Positions 26,701 through 41,700 of a DNA stretch of 64,000 nt are shown one piece after another. This stretch comes from Patiria pectinifera (taxonomy: Eukaryota > Echinodermata > Asteroidea > Valvatida > Asterinidae). The position numbers and the translations under genes were made by a program. The DNA is taken from contig CM057129.1 in the NCBI GenBank assembly GCA_029964075.1, positions 20,389,430 through 20,453,429 of the forward strand, in the 5' to 3' direction. The notes beneath the pieces are model-generated. The model did no database searches, had not been told where the DNA came from, and saw nothing but the letters and a program-made list of their open reading frames with translations. Each line of letters begins with the position of its first letter. Position 1 is the stretch's first letter.

Positions 26701-29700
26701 GTTCTTACTGGAATAAAGTCTAAATAAAGTCCACAAAATTAGAAAATTTTCGTGTGAATATCCTAGTGATTCTGAAAGGGCTAAATTTCTAAACAAAATG
26801 TCAATGTTGCAACTGCATCTTTGAAGTGTAACAATCCCGACGGAATGGCGGATAAAAAAAAACGAACCAGATTTAGGTAACAAGTATTGCTGTCGCATTA
26901 TGCATGCAGGGCGGCACAGGTGAAAATTACACCTAGGTCACGGCTGAATGGAATGGGGTATGGAGACATGGCCGAGCCGCACTCCACAGATTGTTTCATT
27001 GGGGGATGCGATTCGCTGCGCGGTAAATGACAGTGTTGTCCGCGGGACGCAACAGAGAGAGATTCTTGAGCAATATGACTCATCCCTCGGGATGGAAGCC
27101 AATATTAGATCCACACAATACTTGGATACTTACAATTCCTAGGCCCAGGGCTTGTATCACCCAATACCGGTGCATGTGAACGCTGAACGGAGTCCAGTGA
27201 ATTTTTAAAAAGCAATGGTCTAGTGCATGCAATCTTTAAGTACATTCACCTGTCTACTGATTTGTTTTTCGTTAATCGTGTTTTATGAATGAATCTTACG
27301 TTCTATACGGTATTTTTAAAGTCTGGCTTCATTTTTATTTCTCATTGGGTTAATACACTACAGATGCATTACGTACCGGTAGGCTTGTTCCACAATGCAT
27401 TTTACAAATGAATTTATCTCGGAACCCTGCAAAAAATTTTTTTGATAGACTTGTAGGAGTTTCACTCAAAAAAGAAATTACCGTTAATAAATGAAATAAG
27501 AATACAATTCATGTACCATTACATGTACATGTCTATAATCATTCACACTCAAGAATACACCTTATGGTAATATTTTAGCCCTTAAATTCAAAATTCAATG
27601 TGTCTTTTTTTTTCTCCTTTTGTTGTTTGGTTTGTTTGCTTATTTTGATGGTTTTAGGTTTGTTATCCAAGTCTGTCTCATTAATTTTTGTCTCAGTTAT
27701 TTCAGTTTACTGAGATTGTTTTAATTTATGGAAACAGTTGAGATAAAATGTATGCAGCCAAAAAAGCAGTTTCTCAAAATTTATAAAAAGGGTGACTTTT
27801 CACATCTTTAATGATTATTTACGTAACATGCAAATCACATGTAATTTTTAATCAATATTATTGAAATGAGATTTGTCTTTTCTAATGTCCCTATATTCCC
27901 ATCATTTAAACAGTATTCTTGTAATTATTCCGTTCACCATTATCATCATGCATATTTATAATTAGCTATGCATACTCTTGCGCTTTATTACAAAATTTTT
28001 ATGTAAATACCACACTGCCGTCGCCGCCGCCGCTGCAATTATCCACAGAGCTCCAATCAATACAACTAAAATCTAACTAATAGTTTCTCACCGTGAGATT
28101 CAGACCCCGCTTTATTTAATTACAAATGCTTGCTGGTTAAATTGAGCAAGCACGTAATCCCTAGTCATGATGAGTTGGAGTCATAAGTCCGACGCTTCAG
28201 TACGCCTCAGTAGTCCGAAATTTCGGACTTATGAGGCGTCGGACGTTTATGAGGCATTATTCTGCCTCATAGGTCTGACGCTGCGTAAGTCCGACACCTC
28301 ATAGCTCCGAAGCCTCATAAGTCCAAAACAGCGTTTGTCCATTGTCAGACTTATGAGGCGTCGGACCTACATGTACATGTATGAGGCGTCGGACTTATGA
28401 TACGGCCCGATTTCTTGGTGATCTAACGGTTTGTACTTCAAGGAGTCAGAGACTGGGGGAAATTGAAAAATCCAGGAAATAATTGGCAGAGGGTTTGGGG
28501 CTCCCAAGGACCCAAAAGTTAACAACAATCTAGGTAAAGACAACTTTAAAATCTCAGGAATCCCAGATTTCAAAAAAAGGGATTCTTTAAAATTCTGAAA
28601 TCTGGGGAAAATCCCCAAGAAGACATCCTGAAATCAGGAAACATTCTGACAAATCTCTCACCCATGTACATACATGTACTCCAATCTATTTGTCGAGTAA
28701 AATAACTATTTGATTTCACTTTCAAATATATTTTATTTATTTTCTCAAAGATCGATAATAAGACAAGAAATCTCTTTTGCGAGTTTGTGTGGTTCTGAAA
28801 AGAATCGCGGGAACTCAATGCTTTGGACAGTACGGATATAGCTCGGCCTGTTTCCCCGGTTGTTTTCAGAACCACACAAAAGAACATCAAAAAATATTTC
28901 ACTTTGCAAACCTTCAAATCTAAAAGATTTGTGTTTATTTATTTCCAAGTATTGCATGCAAACATGTACTGTGTACCGGTAGTGTGGTACATCATGATGT
29001 ACATGTACACCACTTCTTGATGTGGATTTCTAAAATGTTTGTTGAAAAGTTAGGGTCAAGAAAAATGAAAAAATTATTTACAAGTAGTACGTGTATATAA
29101 TTTGCAACTTCATAAAAAAAACTCTCAAAAAGAACAATAAATTTAATCATGCAACAAACAAAACACTTCAATATTTCTATATAATTTACTATTTATTTAT
29201 TTTATTTATTTATTCATTTCATTTTCCGGGATATTACAAACAGTGAACTAGACAAAACAATTACATGTACAAATAACACTGAGTAAAAAACATTTCCAGA
29301 AAACATAACAGAAAACAACACCCAAAAAGCTATAGGACAGAATATTTTTTTTGAGAGATATTAATTCAAAATTGTATTTTGCATTTCTCATTATGTCAAC
29401 ATAGTAACAAACTGGTACGGTGCACATACCAGTACATGAACCACCGTTAATAATGTAAACAGCAACGATCATGACTATCAAATAGCTACTCAGGACTGTA
29501 GACTGTAACGAGATAATGTTTACACGTAAGAATTACATTACAATATATACCTGCAGCGATACTTGTATACTGTAAATGACCATTACTTAATAAAAAGTAC
29601 ACATGCCAAGATCATTATCCTATTCCTAGCCAAGTTAAATTATTTACGATGTCAACACCACGAATATCCCAAACAGTTGAAGCTCAATCAAGTACAGAAT

Positions 29701-32700
29701 AACACTATACTTACAAAGTACATGTAGTTGGGGATTCAGCAAACATCATCATCAAACAATCCCAGCACTCAGCAGACAGGTGTTTATCATCACAAAGCCA
29801 CAGGGCTTCATATCAACCACAAGTTAGATGATTCAAAAGCACACACACACACACAGGTTTACAAGTCAGTCAGGTGTGACAGCCGCTACTTATCATGATA
29901 ATACATACACCTGAGTAGCCACTTAAAAGAAGGGGAAACTAGGGTGCCCCAAACCACACAATAGCCAGCACTGTGTAATGTTGAATCACAAGGCAACAAA
30001 TCCACAGGGGGGTGAATGGAGCTTTACTTTTTATGGGTGTTTTCACAAGCTGAAAAAGGTGATTGTTGGGGATTCTACAGAGTTTTGGCACACTTCATTT
30101 GCTTCCACTCACAGCTATTCAAAAGGGGGGTAGCTGGGTGCTTTTGTGGCCCCACAGGGACGCTCATTTAAATAATCATCAGACAAAGGCGGGATCACCA
30201 TGGGTCCATACAATAATGGAGGTCGTTCCTTTTCGGTTTCGTATTGGCAGTTACTGTACAGTTGTAATGCCCTGTAAAACATGCCGTGTTTGTTAATGCC
30301 TATTATTAAAATGCAAACATGTGCGGTACGCAAGGGGTACAAGTTTCTAAAGAGCAAACTCTTCGGGATAAATTGCTACTACTGGTACATGGTTTGCTCA
30401 AAGGCTACTGTGGTCTATATGCACACGTGCTAGGATCATTTTTTTTGTATCAACATAAATTGGTAATGTTGGGCCTGCCATTACACCGTAATTGTATGAA
30501 TTATTCAGAAAGTTCTACATCCATGGGCATGAACACTATACTGTGGATGTGGTTGCAACTAGGCCTATACATGTACCTCGTTGATTGTCAAAAACTGTTA
30601 CTGTAGCATTACCAGTTTGTATGTTCATGTGAATGTTCATGTACTTAAAAATGGCTTCCCGTGTCATGCGACAAGTACACTGACTTGCAAGTAGGGATGT
30701 GGTCGCAACTAGGCCTACCTTTTTGATTGTCAAAAACTGTAATGTACATGTGTAACGGTATGCACATGTGTACACATGCACATACATGTACACACGTACG
30801 GTACTGAAAATGGCTTCCCGTGTTAAATGCGACAAATACACTGACTTGCAAGTCATTTATTTCACACAACTACCGGTACATGTATCATTTAATTGACTGA
30901 CAGTAAAATTTATGTCCCACTACAAGCCCTTAAAGTTAAAGCTTTACCGCCAGTACAATGTATTTAAATCAACCTGGTTTCCCACTCTACAAATACTATC
31001 AAGTACCCGGTACATGTATCCATGTATCATGTCTATCACAATTTACATTTGTGACCCATTACTATCATTAGTCACTGGACCGCCCCAAACTGCCCTACCC
31101 GTTACTCCCCATAGCACCCAAAAGCCCACGAGCATTCATTCATTTTTATGGATTCATCAATGAATTGACACAATGTACAATCTAAGTTTACAGTTGCTAC
31201 ATCCGTGTACCTCTATTGGGTAAAAACGTGTAGGTACCGGTACAAATGTACATGATACGTCAGTATATATGTGAGCAGCACTGCAGTCGAGTCCATGATC
31301 ACAAGTCCTTACAAGTCCACTTTCTCACATCTCAGGTCACAAATAATTTTTTTTTTAAAGGTGACAATGCAGTCCTGTGTTTAGGTTCATGAGCTTACAG
31401 GATATTGGATGGGGTTATGTACCGGTATGATGGACTCCGCTACAACACTCATTAAATTAGCACTGTACCAACAATCAAATCCAGACATTTCATTATTTAT
31501 CCATGAGTCACACAAAATTTGGCAATTTGCCTCCTCCAAACCCCCAAACTTTCAATCCCATCACAAGGCGATGAACTGTGGTCCCCTTGAGACTTCATGT
31601 GGCTTTCATAGACCTGGTTCCCCCACCCAACGATTCCCACAAGAGCGCCTACATGTACATACTTGAGCCAGAAAGCTGATGTCTTGGAACAACGCCAATG
31701 TTAAAACTCCCACTCCTAATCCCGATAAACTGAATTGCATATGGCGCTCCAATGTGAATGCGGACATGTACGCCTGACGTGTCATTTCCCATAAATCACA
31801 GCATGTAATGGAGGTGGGCAAAAACTTGCCCCACTGAATAGGTGCAAGGTCAGACCGCATGATGTAAGGGGACACCTCGGGCAAAGACTTGGAACAAGTT
31901 TTCCCAGAAATTGTTCAACCATTCTTACACCACAGAGTAAACAAGCAAGCATTCCAGATTTGTGTAAACTACACTCACTGAAAGTACAAAATGTATATAG
32001 GTACACTGTACACCCATAGAGCAAGGAACAGCCCCACCAAAAAAATCTTGTCCAATTTCAGCAAGCTGATTTTTGTCTTCCATAATTTTTGTTGTCTGAA
32101 CAGGAAATTCTTCATAGAATTCACCTTTTGTTCCTGGTTTGCATATAGAGTCATATTGGTACAGCCATAAAGGGGAAGCAGTATACCACAGATCGGTACA
32201 AATAAACTAAAACATGTCTATAATTTTTAAAGCTGTGTTCACACCAGACCAATTGTTTTGTAATATTTTACTGAGAGGATGGTAAAAACTAAATGTTAGT
32301 TAAAAATATGAAAATTTTGATTGGTGTATTTTAATTTACTTTTACGCATACCGGTACATTATACTTATAGATCAAATGTATGATGCACCCCATGACCCCC
32401 GGGAATGGTGTGTCATTTTCCAACAGTGGGTCATCCTTTGGAGATATAGTCTACACACCCACTTCATCAGAGTAGTGACGCACAGTTTCTACGCTATTTG
32501 GCAACATCGTGGTGCACCTTTCACACATTGTGATGCACCTACTGAGGAAAAATGATGCACCCCATAAAACTGTTTGCTACACCAAATCATGACTTGACGC
32601 ACCCTGTTTCACAGCCATATGAAGAACATGACGCACTCTTGACGCACTCTTGACGCACCATTGAAGGGGGGGGGAATGCTGTACTATATTATTTAATAAT

Positions 32701-35700
32701 GAGATAATTTATTTAATCAAAAAATTGCAAACAGATAACAGGCCCAGCTGAACTGTAATTTGTACGTTCATACATGTAAATGACTTTTTTATAGCTGAAG
32801 TCATTCTAAAAATTTATCCCTTTAAGAAAAAAAATTGAAGACAAACAAGCACAAAGCCCAAGGCTGGAGAGATGATTACACGTGTAAGCATGATTAGAGT
32901 CCAAATACTCCTGGAATGTCTCCTTGAATCTGCCTGCAGGGTCATCATGGTATGGTTTGCTTGTTATTGGCCTTCAGTGCTGACTGATGCTATTATCACT
33001 AATCAACTGAAACCTTGGCAAGCTTTTTTTTCTCAGACAGTTGTCTTTTTTTTATTTTTGAAAACTGAACTGTAGTGTTTCAGATCTGCCAAGGGGAATG
33101 TAGCAATCATCCCGCCGAGGGAGTTTTTACATTTTTTTTTAATGACCACTAACTACATGTAGCTACCGGTGTGGAATGCATATTGTCGTGGGAGGCTGTG
33201 TTAGTCAGGCAGAAACATGTATTAAAGTGCATGTAGCACTGCAAACTTTTATTCTTGTTCATTGTCATTTTAAGTGCTACCTTACTTTTCCCATGTGTAC
33301 AGATGGAATCTCCTGTAGTCATAATCTTTGTGTCTAAAACTAAAGGCATACAGGATCAATTGCTTTTCATGCATTTTGTTTGTTTCCAATAAACCAGCCA
33401 AATTCAAAGAAGAATGTGTTTTAAAACCAGACCTGTTGAAGTTCCAGCTCGGTGGATATTACACTTTTTGAGAAAACACTGAAAAGCATGCTTAAATCCT
33501 TTTGAATTTGATCGTGAAAACACAATTTATGCGATAGCACTCTTTATCCCCCAAAAATAAATAGACGGATTGTTACAAATCACCTACCCGGTACCAGTAC
33601 ATTTCTCGATTTCTTGTAATGACAGCAAGCCAGACGGAATAATTTCAGGGGATGTTAAGTACCACTTCAATCTTTAAGCAACTAAGCTTTGGGATAAAAA
33701 TTTGTTGGGTTACATTTTGGGATAAATGTAATTTTACATGATCCTATACATGTATTTAACTGCACTGTGTCAAATTGAGTAACAAATGTACACGTAGTAT
33801 GCCTACACTACCCCTTTTGGGACCAAACTCTCAACTTAATGTTTACCAACTTTAAACACTTTGGATGCCCATCCTTAGTTAATGTAAAGTCAACACAATT
33901 AATTTATTGAGGTCAAACCAATTGACAAACACTGGTTGTGTAAAATGTGCATACAATGTATGCCATACATACAGTACAAAATGTATGGCACAAACAGAAC
34001 ACCTAAACTGCATGCACTGAACACAGCAGGGGAGGTGCTAAATTACAGTCTACAACATGCTTGACCTCAGCAGGGCATGGCTGATGAGTTTATCACTTGG
34101 GACTGTTGCCTTCATCCTACACACTTAAGTCTATCAATTTCCACCCATTGCTTCTTGATTTTTGTCATTGACAAGGCTCCTTGTTCAGTCACCCTTTTGC
34201 CAACTTATTCTAGCTCCTAGAGTGGGCCGTTTTGAAGGACAGTAGTAAAAGTAATTTAGAAGTTTCCCAAGAAAAGACACAAGTACAAATGTACTGTAAA
34301 AATACATTTGAAAAGGAAGGTTTCAAACAATTTATCAAGCACTAAATATTGCACAATACTATCCACTCACTAATATCACTGACCGATTCATAATTCCTGT
34401 AACAAAGTTATCTTTTGCAATTTCATTTCATAAATTGTGTACATTATTTTATAGATGTCCATCGTGTTACATTCATGTATAAAAATGAAATTTAAATAGC
34501 AACATTTCAGTTTATGCTCATTATCAAAGTACAATTTCATGAAAATTACCACCATATTTCTGTGGGAGGAGTCATTACATTGTAAGCACGTGTACACGTA
34601 CATTTGTACAAGGGGTTTCTCACATATTGATAAACAAACATTTGCTATATTTTAAAAGCTAATTTCATGTTTGTTAAATTTCCAAAAATAAATCAAACCA
34701 AGCACATACATGTTTGTCCAGAACTGAAAAAATATCCCCTAGTAGTAAATGTAAGTTCAAAGTACATGTGTATGTACAGACACACTACGCCTGTATTGTT
34801 AAATTGTGGTCCTACAAACATGTTGTTAGCATACTTTTACAGTAAGAGCCACACATGCTTGTCAACAATAGTAAACCACCAATTTGTTTCCCCTCCAAGC
34901 TGAGAAAAGGACAGCCCTCAACACATGTGGGTTTCCCTGCATTCTTGTGGTCAGAACCCCAGACAAAACACATGACACAGCCTCAGCTGACTTTGTGTGT
35001 CCATAAATCACCCTAGTTAAGCCCACTATTTATCCATGGATCACCTGACCTGGTCAATATTATGGTTTGGGGACACACCTGGCTTGGTGTCTTGTGGTTG
35101 ATGATGTAATCAATTACACTCTTTAGTGTATCACACCACGGACCATTTGTGTGCGTACTGGTACAGTATATAAAATATGTGACATGTTGTTTTTATGGCC
35201 GCCTCTGGTAATTTAGCACTACAACTTAGAACTGATCACACTGGTACCGGTATGTTCACTGCATAATCTGTTAACTGGATGAAAGATGAACCACAAAGGA
35301 AAACTGACAAGGTACCGGTACATGTACATATTGCATAATAATATTTAGGCCTACTGGTACATCAATGAACAAAGAAATTGACTGGAGTTGGGTTTGAACA
35401 GGTCTGCGACCTCTGGACTACCGTTCCGATGCCCTTCCAACTGAGCTATCCAGCCCTATGTTGGCTGTTCCCCATTTTGCCTTTGTTCAAGGGCGCTAGT
35501 CAGAAACCATACTCATAAACTGAATGAAAGAAAATATTTATTATTGTACAGTGTATGAATGTTCAAAATTCTCTCGTGTAGTTAAAAATATTGTAATATA
35601 CTACACTAGTTTCAGACGGCCTTTTAGAGTTGCACGGAACCAACATGTTCTGAACAATTGCAATTTAAGCAAATCTTTTCGTGTACTCAATCTAGGGTAA

Positions 35701-38700
35701 TCTTCAGAATAATAATTTCAGACTATGGAATGCCATGCAGTCTGAAATTGGTGCTACACTAATGAACAATGGATTTTTGAGGAAAAAAAAATTGATACAG
35801 TAGTAATATAACTTGTGGAAAAAAACAAGATTAAAATAACTAACTAAAAAAAAGTATGTTTGATTAAAAAAAAGCAGCAAATTTTTCTTCAAAAATATCT
35901 CAGATACCGGTACATGTACACGTATGTAAAAATAAAACATGTGCCGTGGTTTATCTGCGCTTTCTAAAATATTTCTTATGTATGTATGTAGTTAAAAAAA
36001 ACAGTACAGACGACATGGCAATCAATAACAGGCAATGAATTTCAATGAAGTCCGAGATATAAATAGTATTTGGCTCTCCCTGTGAATACCAACAGCGCAG
36101 ATATTAATCACAAACTGGCGTATGTACCGTACGTCCTCCGCTTGACGTCACTATTTCTCCATCTTGTTTACCCTGCAGACTGCGATTCCTAATGTCAATT
36201 CAATCCCGTGTTTTTGGAAAAGTATTGTCAACCCGCCCCTCCGTTCTTGAATCCAAACTGTTCTAATGGCCAACAATGCGCATGAGATCGAATTGCTGGT
36301 GCTTTTGTCGCGCTTCCCGATATAGAGCCATATAATGATATGATACGGGAGAATGGCTGGTGTATCGGGTTGAGGCCGTTCCAACAACCGTACATGAAAC
36401 CTTACCCCCCTGCTAACAAAGGCACAAGCTGCAATGTAAGCACCTTGCTCTATCCGTCCAGAACTGTTACAAAAAAAATAGAGAGCCTGCTTCACAATGC
36501 TGATATGTGAGACTTCCCGAGCACTGAATGGCCTCTGACAGGGAATACATCAATTGAGAGGATTGGATGTTGCCAGTTACTGGCACAATCTTAGCAAAAG
36601 TGCACACGTTCGTGCACGTGCATTATTTTTTGCTACAATAAGTTCCACGTCCTATTGACATACAAGTACATGTACGGTACAATGTGTAGATGGATGAATG
36701 TCTAAATTGGTCTGCAAATATCTTATATTGTAACACATAACATCTTATGAGGTATACGGCTTTATACAAATTAAATGCGATTGAATACATGTGTACAAAT
36801 GTTTTTCAGTGTATGATTGAGTATAAACTGGTCATTAAATCTAGTTATAAACAATATCGTACCAGCCAGTTAATGATGATTGTTGTTTTTTTACATGTAA
36901 CTTCACTTTATCAAAACTCGTTTTAAAGAATCCATGTGTGTAGGCCCTACTTGCCGGCATTATCAAATTACGCCGTTTCTGCATAATGTACACTATTGGC
37001 ATTAATTATTAATGGACAGATTTGGTCTCTGAAATCAGAAATAATTTGTTTTCTGATACATGTAGGGCAATGTACACAGCTACATGTACCGTAGGTGCAT
37101 GTACACTGTACATAAATACATGCTTCATTTACAAATCAATAATGTAGACTATGCGTAAACTTTTACAATACATGTACTTAAGATCACTCATTGATATTCA
37201 CAAAATCTTTGATATTTTCCTAAATTTATTAACTAAATAGATGAACCATGGTTAAGTTATGGTCCCTCCGGTGTCATGTTTTCCAATGGACTGATGATTC
37301 AGAATAGTTAATTTGGCAAGGCTCAGTGTACATTTGTCCCTGGCTAGGGGAACACCTTACATGTACAATGTAGCTATTGATTCCCCTAGTGGCATGAATG
37401 CAGTAAATTAAGCATGGGATTCAATCAGCCAAGACTTGCAGTCTATTGATTGTATTTACTCAGTGCAATCGTGGCGGGATACCGGTACGGTGTACTTTGT
37501 TAAAAACAAAAAAATCATGGATGAACAAGGGAAATCAGGCAAATTTACTACAATTTTTTAGCTGAAAAAAAGAAAGAAAAAGAGACAGTGATTTAAATTA
37601 AACGGAATCAAGCTCAAACTGTTACCATTTGGCTCAAATTGTATGTTACTAAAAATACAGTGTTCAGGCTCCGGTATTCGATACATGTACATGTACATGG
37701 TACAAATGATCTAAATGTGTACAATATACATGTACATGCATGCATAGTGTACGCACTCATAATGAAATTAAATGAATCATAATGTCTATGACTGTGTTTA
37801 AATTTTTTTCTTGTGCATGATTACCAACCCGTGTTACAGTTTGAAACCGCATGCGTTTCACAAATCTACAGCAAAGTTCATTTTTATCAAAACGAAAGTT
37901 AATGTACATTGTTAGTTTGAAAAACAAGTGTACCGGTACTTGACAAATCTGTAGCAACAATCAAAACCGAAACTGTTGTCAAGTGTGCCTGGGCACAACA
38001 TGGAACAACTACATACTGGTACACCAGTGTGCAACATGATAAACAGCCCCGAGAGATGAAAGCTGGTCTTTGAAAGCGAAACGGTTTGCTAATGGAGTAC
38101 TACATAAATGCATGAACTTGATACATTTTGTACAGTGAGGAGAACTGTTTAGCCAATAGTGTACTGTACATGTACATGTACATATGTACAGTGAATGCCT
38201 GAACAACATTCATGCCTTCATGTTCTTGTATACATTTGTATGCACATGTATTGTCTGGACGTCATATTATTATTTAATGCTGATATACATATAATAATGT
38301 CTACACATGTTTCAGACATTATCTCTTGCATATTTTGACACAAGATTCAAAAGCACGTTTTCAGTAGTTTTAAACAGGCCTTATTTTCAATTTAAATGAC
38401 ACAAAACAGACAGCTGCTTTAATTAGGCTTTAGGCAGAATTATACATGGCCTTGACTTCTCATGCACATGTTTAAGTACAAGATGTACCAGTATTTTCCA
38501 CTAAAAATAAAGGTACCGGTAGAGTGCACCATTTGAATTTTGTGATTTTTTTTCACTAGAAGCAACAAAAGTGCTAAGAAACTAAAGATGGATGCTTAAC
38601 AACTGACCTAATACACGATATTCTGGATCTCAATTTCAGTTCAAAAGGTTGCCACGTCATATTTTGAATTGCGCCCTCTAGTGACACAATCCCAAATTCA

Positions 38701-41700
38701 GCATTGGGGACATGATTCGCATTCAGCCGATTGTACCGTAGCTACAAGATGTCACACACTGAACGCGTTGTGTCAACGCTTGCACCCATTCACAGATTCA
38801 CCCAATTACAAACCAACTACATGTACATTGTACAAACCAAAATGTGTCACTTGACACATCTTTGGAAATGACATTCTTTTATTGTTTTCTTCATAATGAC
38901 AGCATGCCAGAAGGAATAATTTCACAGGGGGCGCATGTCATTACTATCCTTAAACCAAGTAAGCTTTTTAACAATAATTTGGTCGGTTGCTTTTTGGCTA
39001 GCTGCAAATGGTCCACTCTACCTTTAAACCTGAAAACGAACTTTTACTCAATGTATTTTGTAGACATCTACTCTGACTCACTCACAATTTACAGTACTAT
39101 AACAACACTTAAGTTAAGGGCGATGTAAAATCTTCGCACACCCCTTCCCCACCAGTTAATTTCCAGAATTTCTTAGCTGCAGGTCACCACCCACAAGGTT
39201 TAGCCTGTGTGGGTTTTTCCTTGAATTAAGAAACCAAATACATTACATTGTAAGCAAATGACTGTGAGACATCCATGTATTTGAGTGACCACAAGTCAAG
39301 AAGTTGCAAAACATGTACACATAACTATATTCAAGGACATGTCTTTGAGGCACCACATAATGTGCATTTGTGTCAACTTCTCCAAAAAGCCCTATTTACA
39401 GACACAGTTTGTGTTTGTGACACTTTACAGGTCTACGTATACATGTAGGTAAATTCTATAAGTACACCAGTACAACCAAATGCTGTGATTTGACAAATAA
39501 CTTGATACTCGGCACAGCAGGCACACAAGCCTCCGAGCACTGCGCACTCCTTCACTCCGCACAGCCAGCCCATGTGAAATATGAAACCACCCTAATACAT
39601 GGTCATGCCCGCAATAATATCTAATATGGATGACGCATGCATGAACACACATGACTTCAATGTTGCGCACTATCAACTTCCAGCCGAATAACTATGCTTT
39701 GATGTTCATACGTGCCTGGCTATTTCACACAGAGATTTACAGACTGAGTGCTAAAGTACAGCGTTCTTAACATCTTACCAAGGGTTGTGGTGACTGGCCC
39801 GGTTCAGATAGGATCCCTTTAAGAGGAGACAATGGATGCAAACAGGATGGACGTCTTCTCAGGGTGAAATCAAATCACCTGCACAAACAAGCAGCTCAGT
39901 GGCCGATCATCATTCACTCAGTCAGCCCGACTCAGCCAACGCAGCGTGTCATCACACACACACAGCAGATTGCATGATGGTTGGCTGGCTACAACCCTGA
40001 AATGCTAACAAGCTAGGCTGGTCACCACTCCCCAGGCTGGGATGCATGAGGGCAGCATTGCAGTATTAGACACACAATATAATAAGCTGATCACATGCAC
40101 CAAATAACATGTGCACGTGTAAACACTACATCTTGGCTACAAAATGAGTACATGTTCACAACCGCATTTATGCATGCCTGCACTTTCATGTACCAGTAAT
40201 CACTTAATAAATTCTACATTTTTTGTGTAAAGGTACAATGTACAACATTTAGTTTTGTGAAATGTTCAATTTGAAGTTGCACAGTGGGGAAAATAAAGAT
40301 GGCGATCACCGCGCGATGTACATGTACCGTAGGCTACCGTGAGCACAGCGCGCTGAATCGCAAGGCAAAATCCTCGCAGGAAAATCGTGATTTCTACCCC
40401 AAAAATCTGTTCAAAATTGCAAGACGGGTGTCATTAGAATTGAGAAAAGTCTGCTTTTGACTGTAACGGTGATTTTTGAGCGATAAAAAACATTTTTGAC
40501 TCTAATTTGATCAAAACAAAACAGGGGCCCTACACTTCACGATCGCCCAAGCGGCAAAGGACATCATAATAATACACATAACTTTGGCTGGCCCTGGGGA
40601 CAAGGGTGCCCCTTTTGGTCCATGGCGTTGTGGGTTGTTTTCGCGACCATAACCACAAACATGTTTGAATGAACCACCACTGTCATTCATGCAGAACCAC
40701 ACAGCTGCCTAGCGCTAGATGATCTTGACGCAGAACCGAAGCCGCCAAAATGCCTTTTGGAATATTTATTTTTAGAACAATTTAGCATGAGGGGTGTGAT
40801 TGCAATTGTCCGGCTTGCGAGCATGTAAATTGACTCTGAGGCGTGTGAGACACGCCAGAGGTGTGACGCTTGGTACCGGGGTACATTGTAGGTCTGTGAT
40901 AATAAAATGGGAAAAAACAAACAAACAAACAAAATAAACAAAATTACCTCAACAATTCTAGCTGTGTTTTTCATGCAAATAAAATTGGGTAAATTCTCAC
41001 ACAGGAGTTTGTGACTACAATTGTCGGTGTTTGGTACCTAAAAAATGAACGTAAGCTGGCGAGACTTGCATGCTGTATTTTACAAACAAGACAATGCAAG
41101 CTCAGTAAAAGCTGCACTGTGCCAGCTGCAGAGCGCATAAAATTCAAGTTTCAATTGATTCAGAATAGCTATTCACTCAAAGTCTTTCCATGCATGCGGT
41201 CTGCATAATGGCCCGGAGTTGCAATGTAGCTCTTTCACTGGTATTAAGGGTTAATCCTATAATAGGATAGCACTGCATGGCTCACAAGTGACACTCAGCG
41301 AGTCGGTCAGTAGGATACACATACAAAGATGACACTACCCGGTACATTGTACACGCATACTGTACACACGTAGGCAATATTAGGATCAGGCCCTTTGGAC
41401 CAGCCCCCCCCAAAAAAATAGTTCTGCTTCCGGTTACCCTACCTACATTTTTACCCTACCCTGATTTTTTGTGGGGAAAAATGAGGAAAAACCCCCGCTA
41501 CCCTTGGCTACCGGTAGGCCTACACTCAGACAATGTGATCGTACAAAAACAAAAAAAAACACAAATTCCCTACCTACCCTATTTTCAAACGCCATGTAAT
41601 CGGAAGCAGAAATGGGTTTTTTTTTGGTCCTAGGCCTGGGCGAGTAGTGGATTTCTCTACTTGAGTACTTGCAATAAAATTACTCACGAGTAGTCGAGTA

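Noticed and set aside
35381-35456. Functional tRNA gene
   Set aside because: Acceptor and D stems pair, but the T and anticodon stems do not; probably a SINE head.
36151-36495. 114-codon minus-strand protein gene
   Set aside because: No recognised domain, no splice partners identified, and it lies inside an ASH1L intron; left as an open frame in a possible regulatory island.
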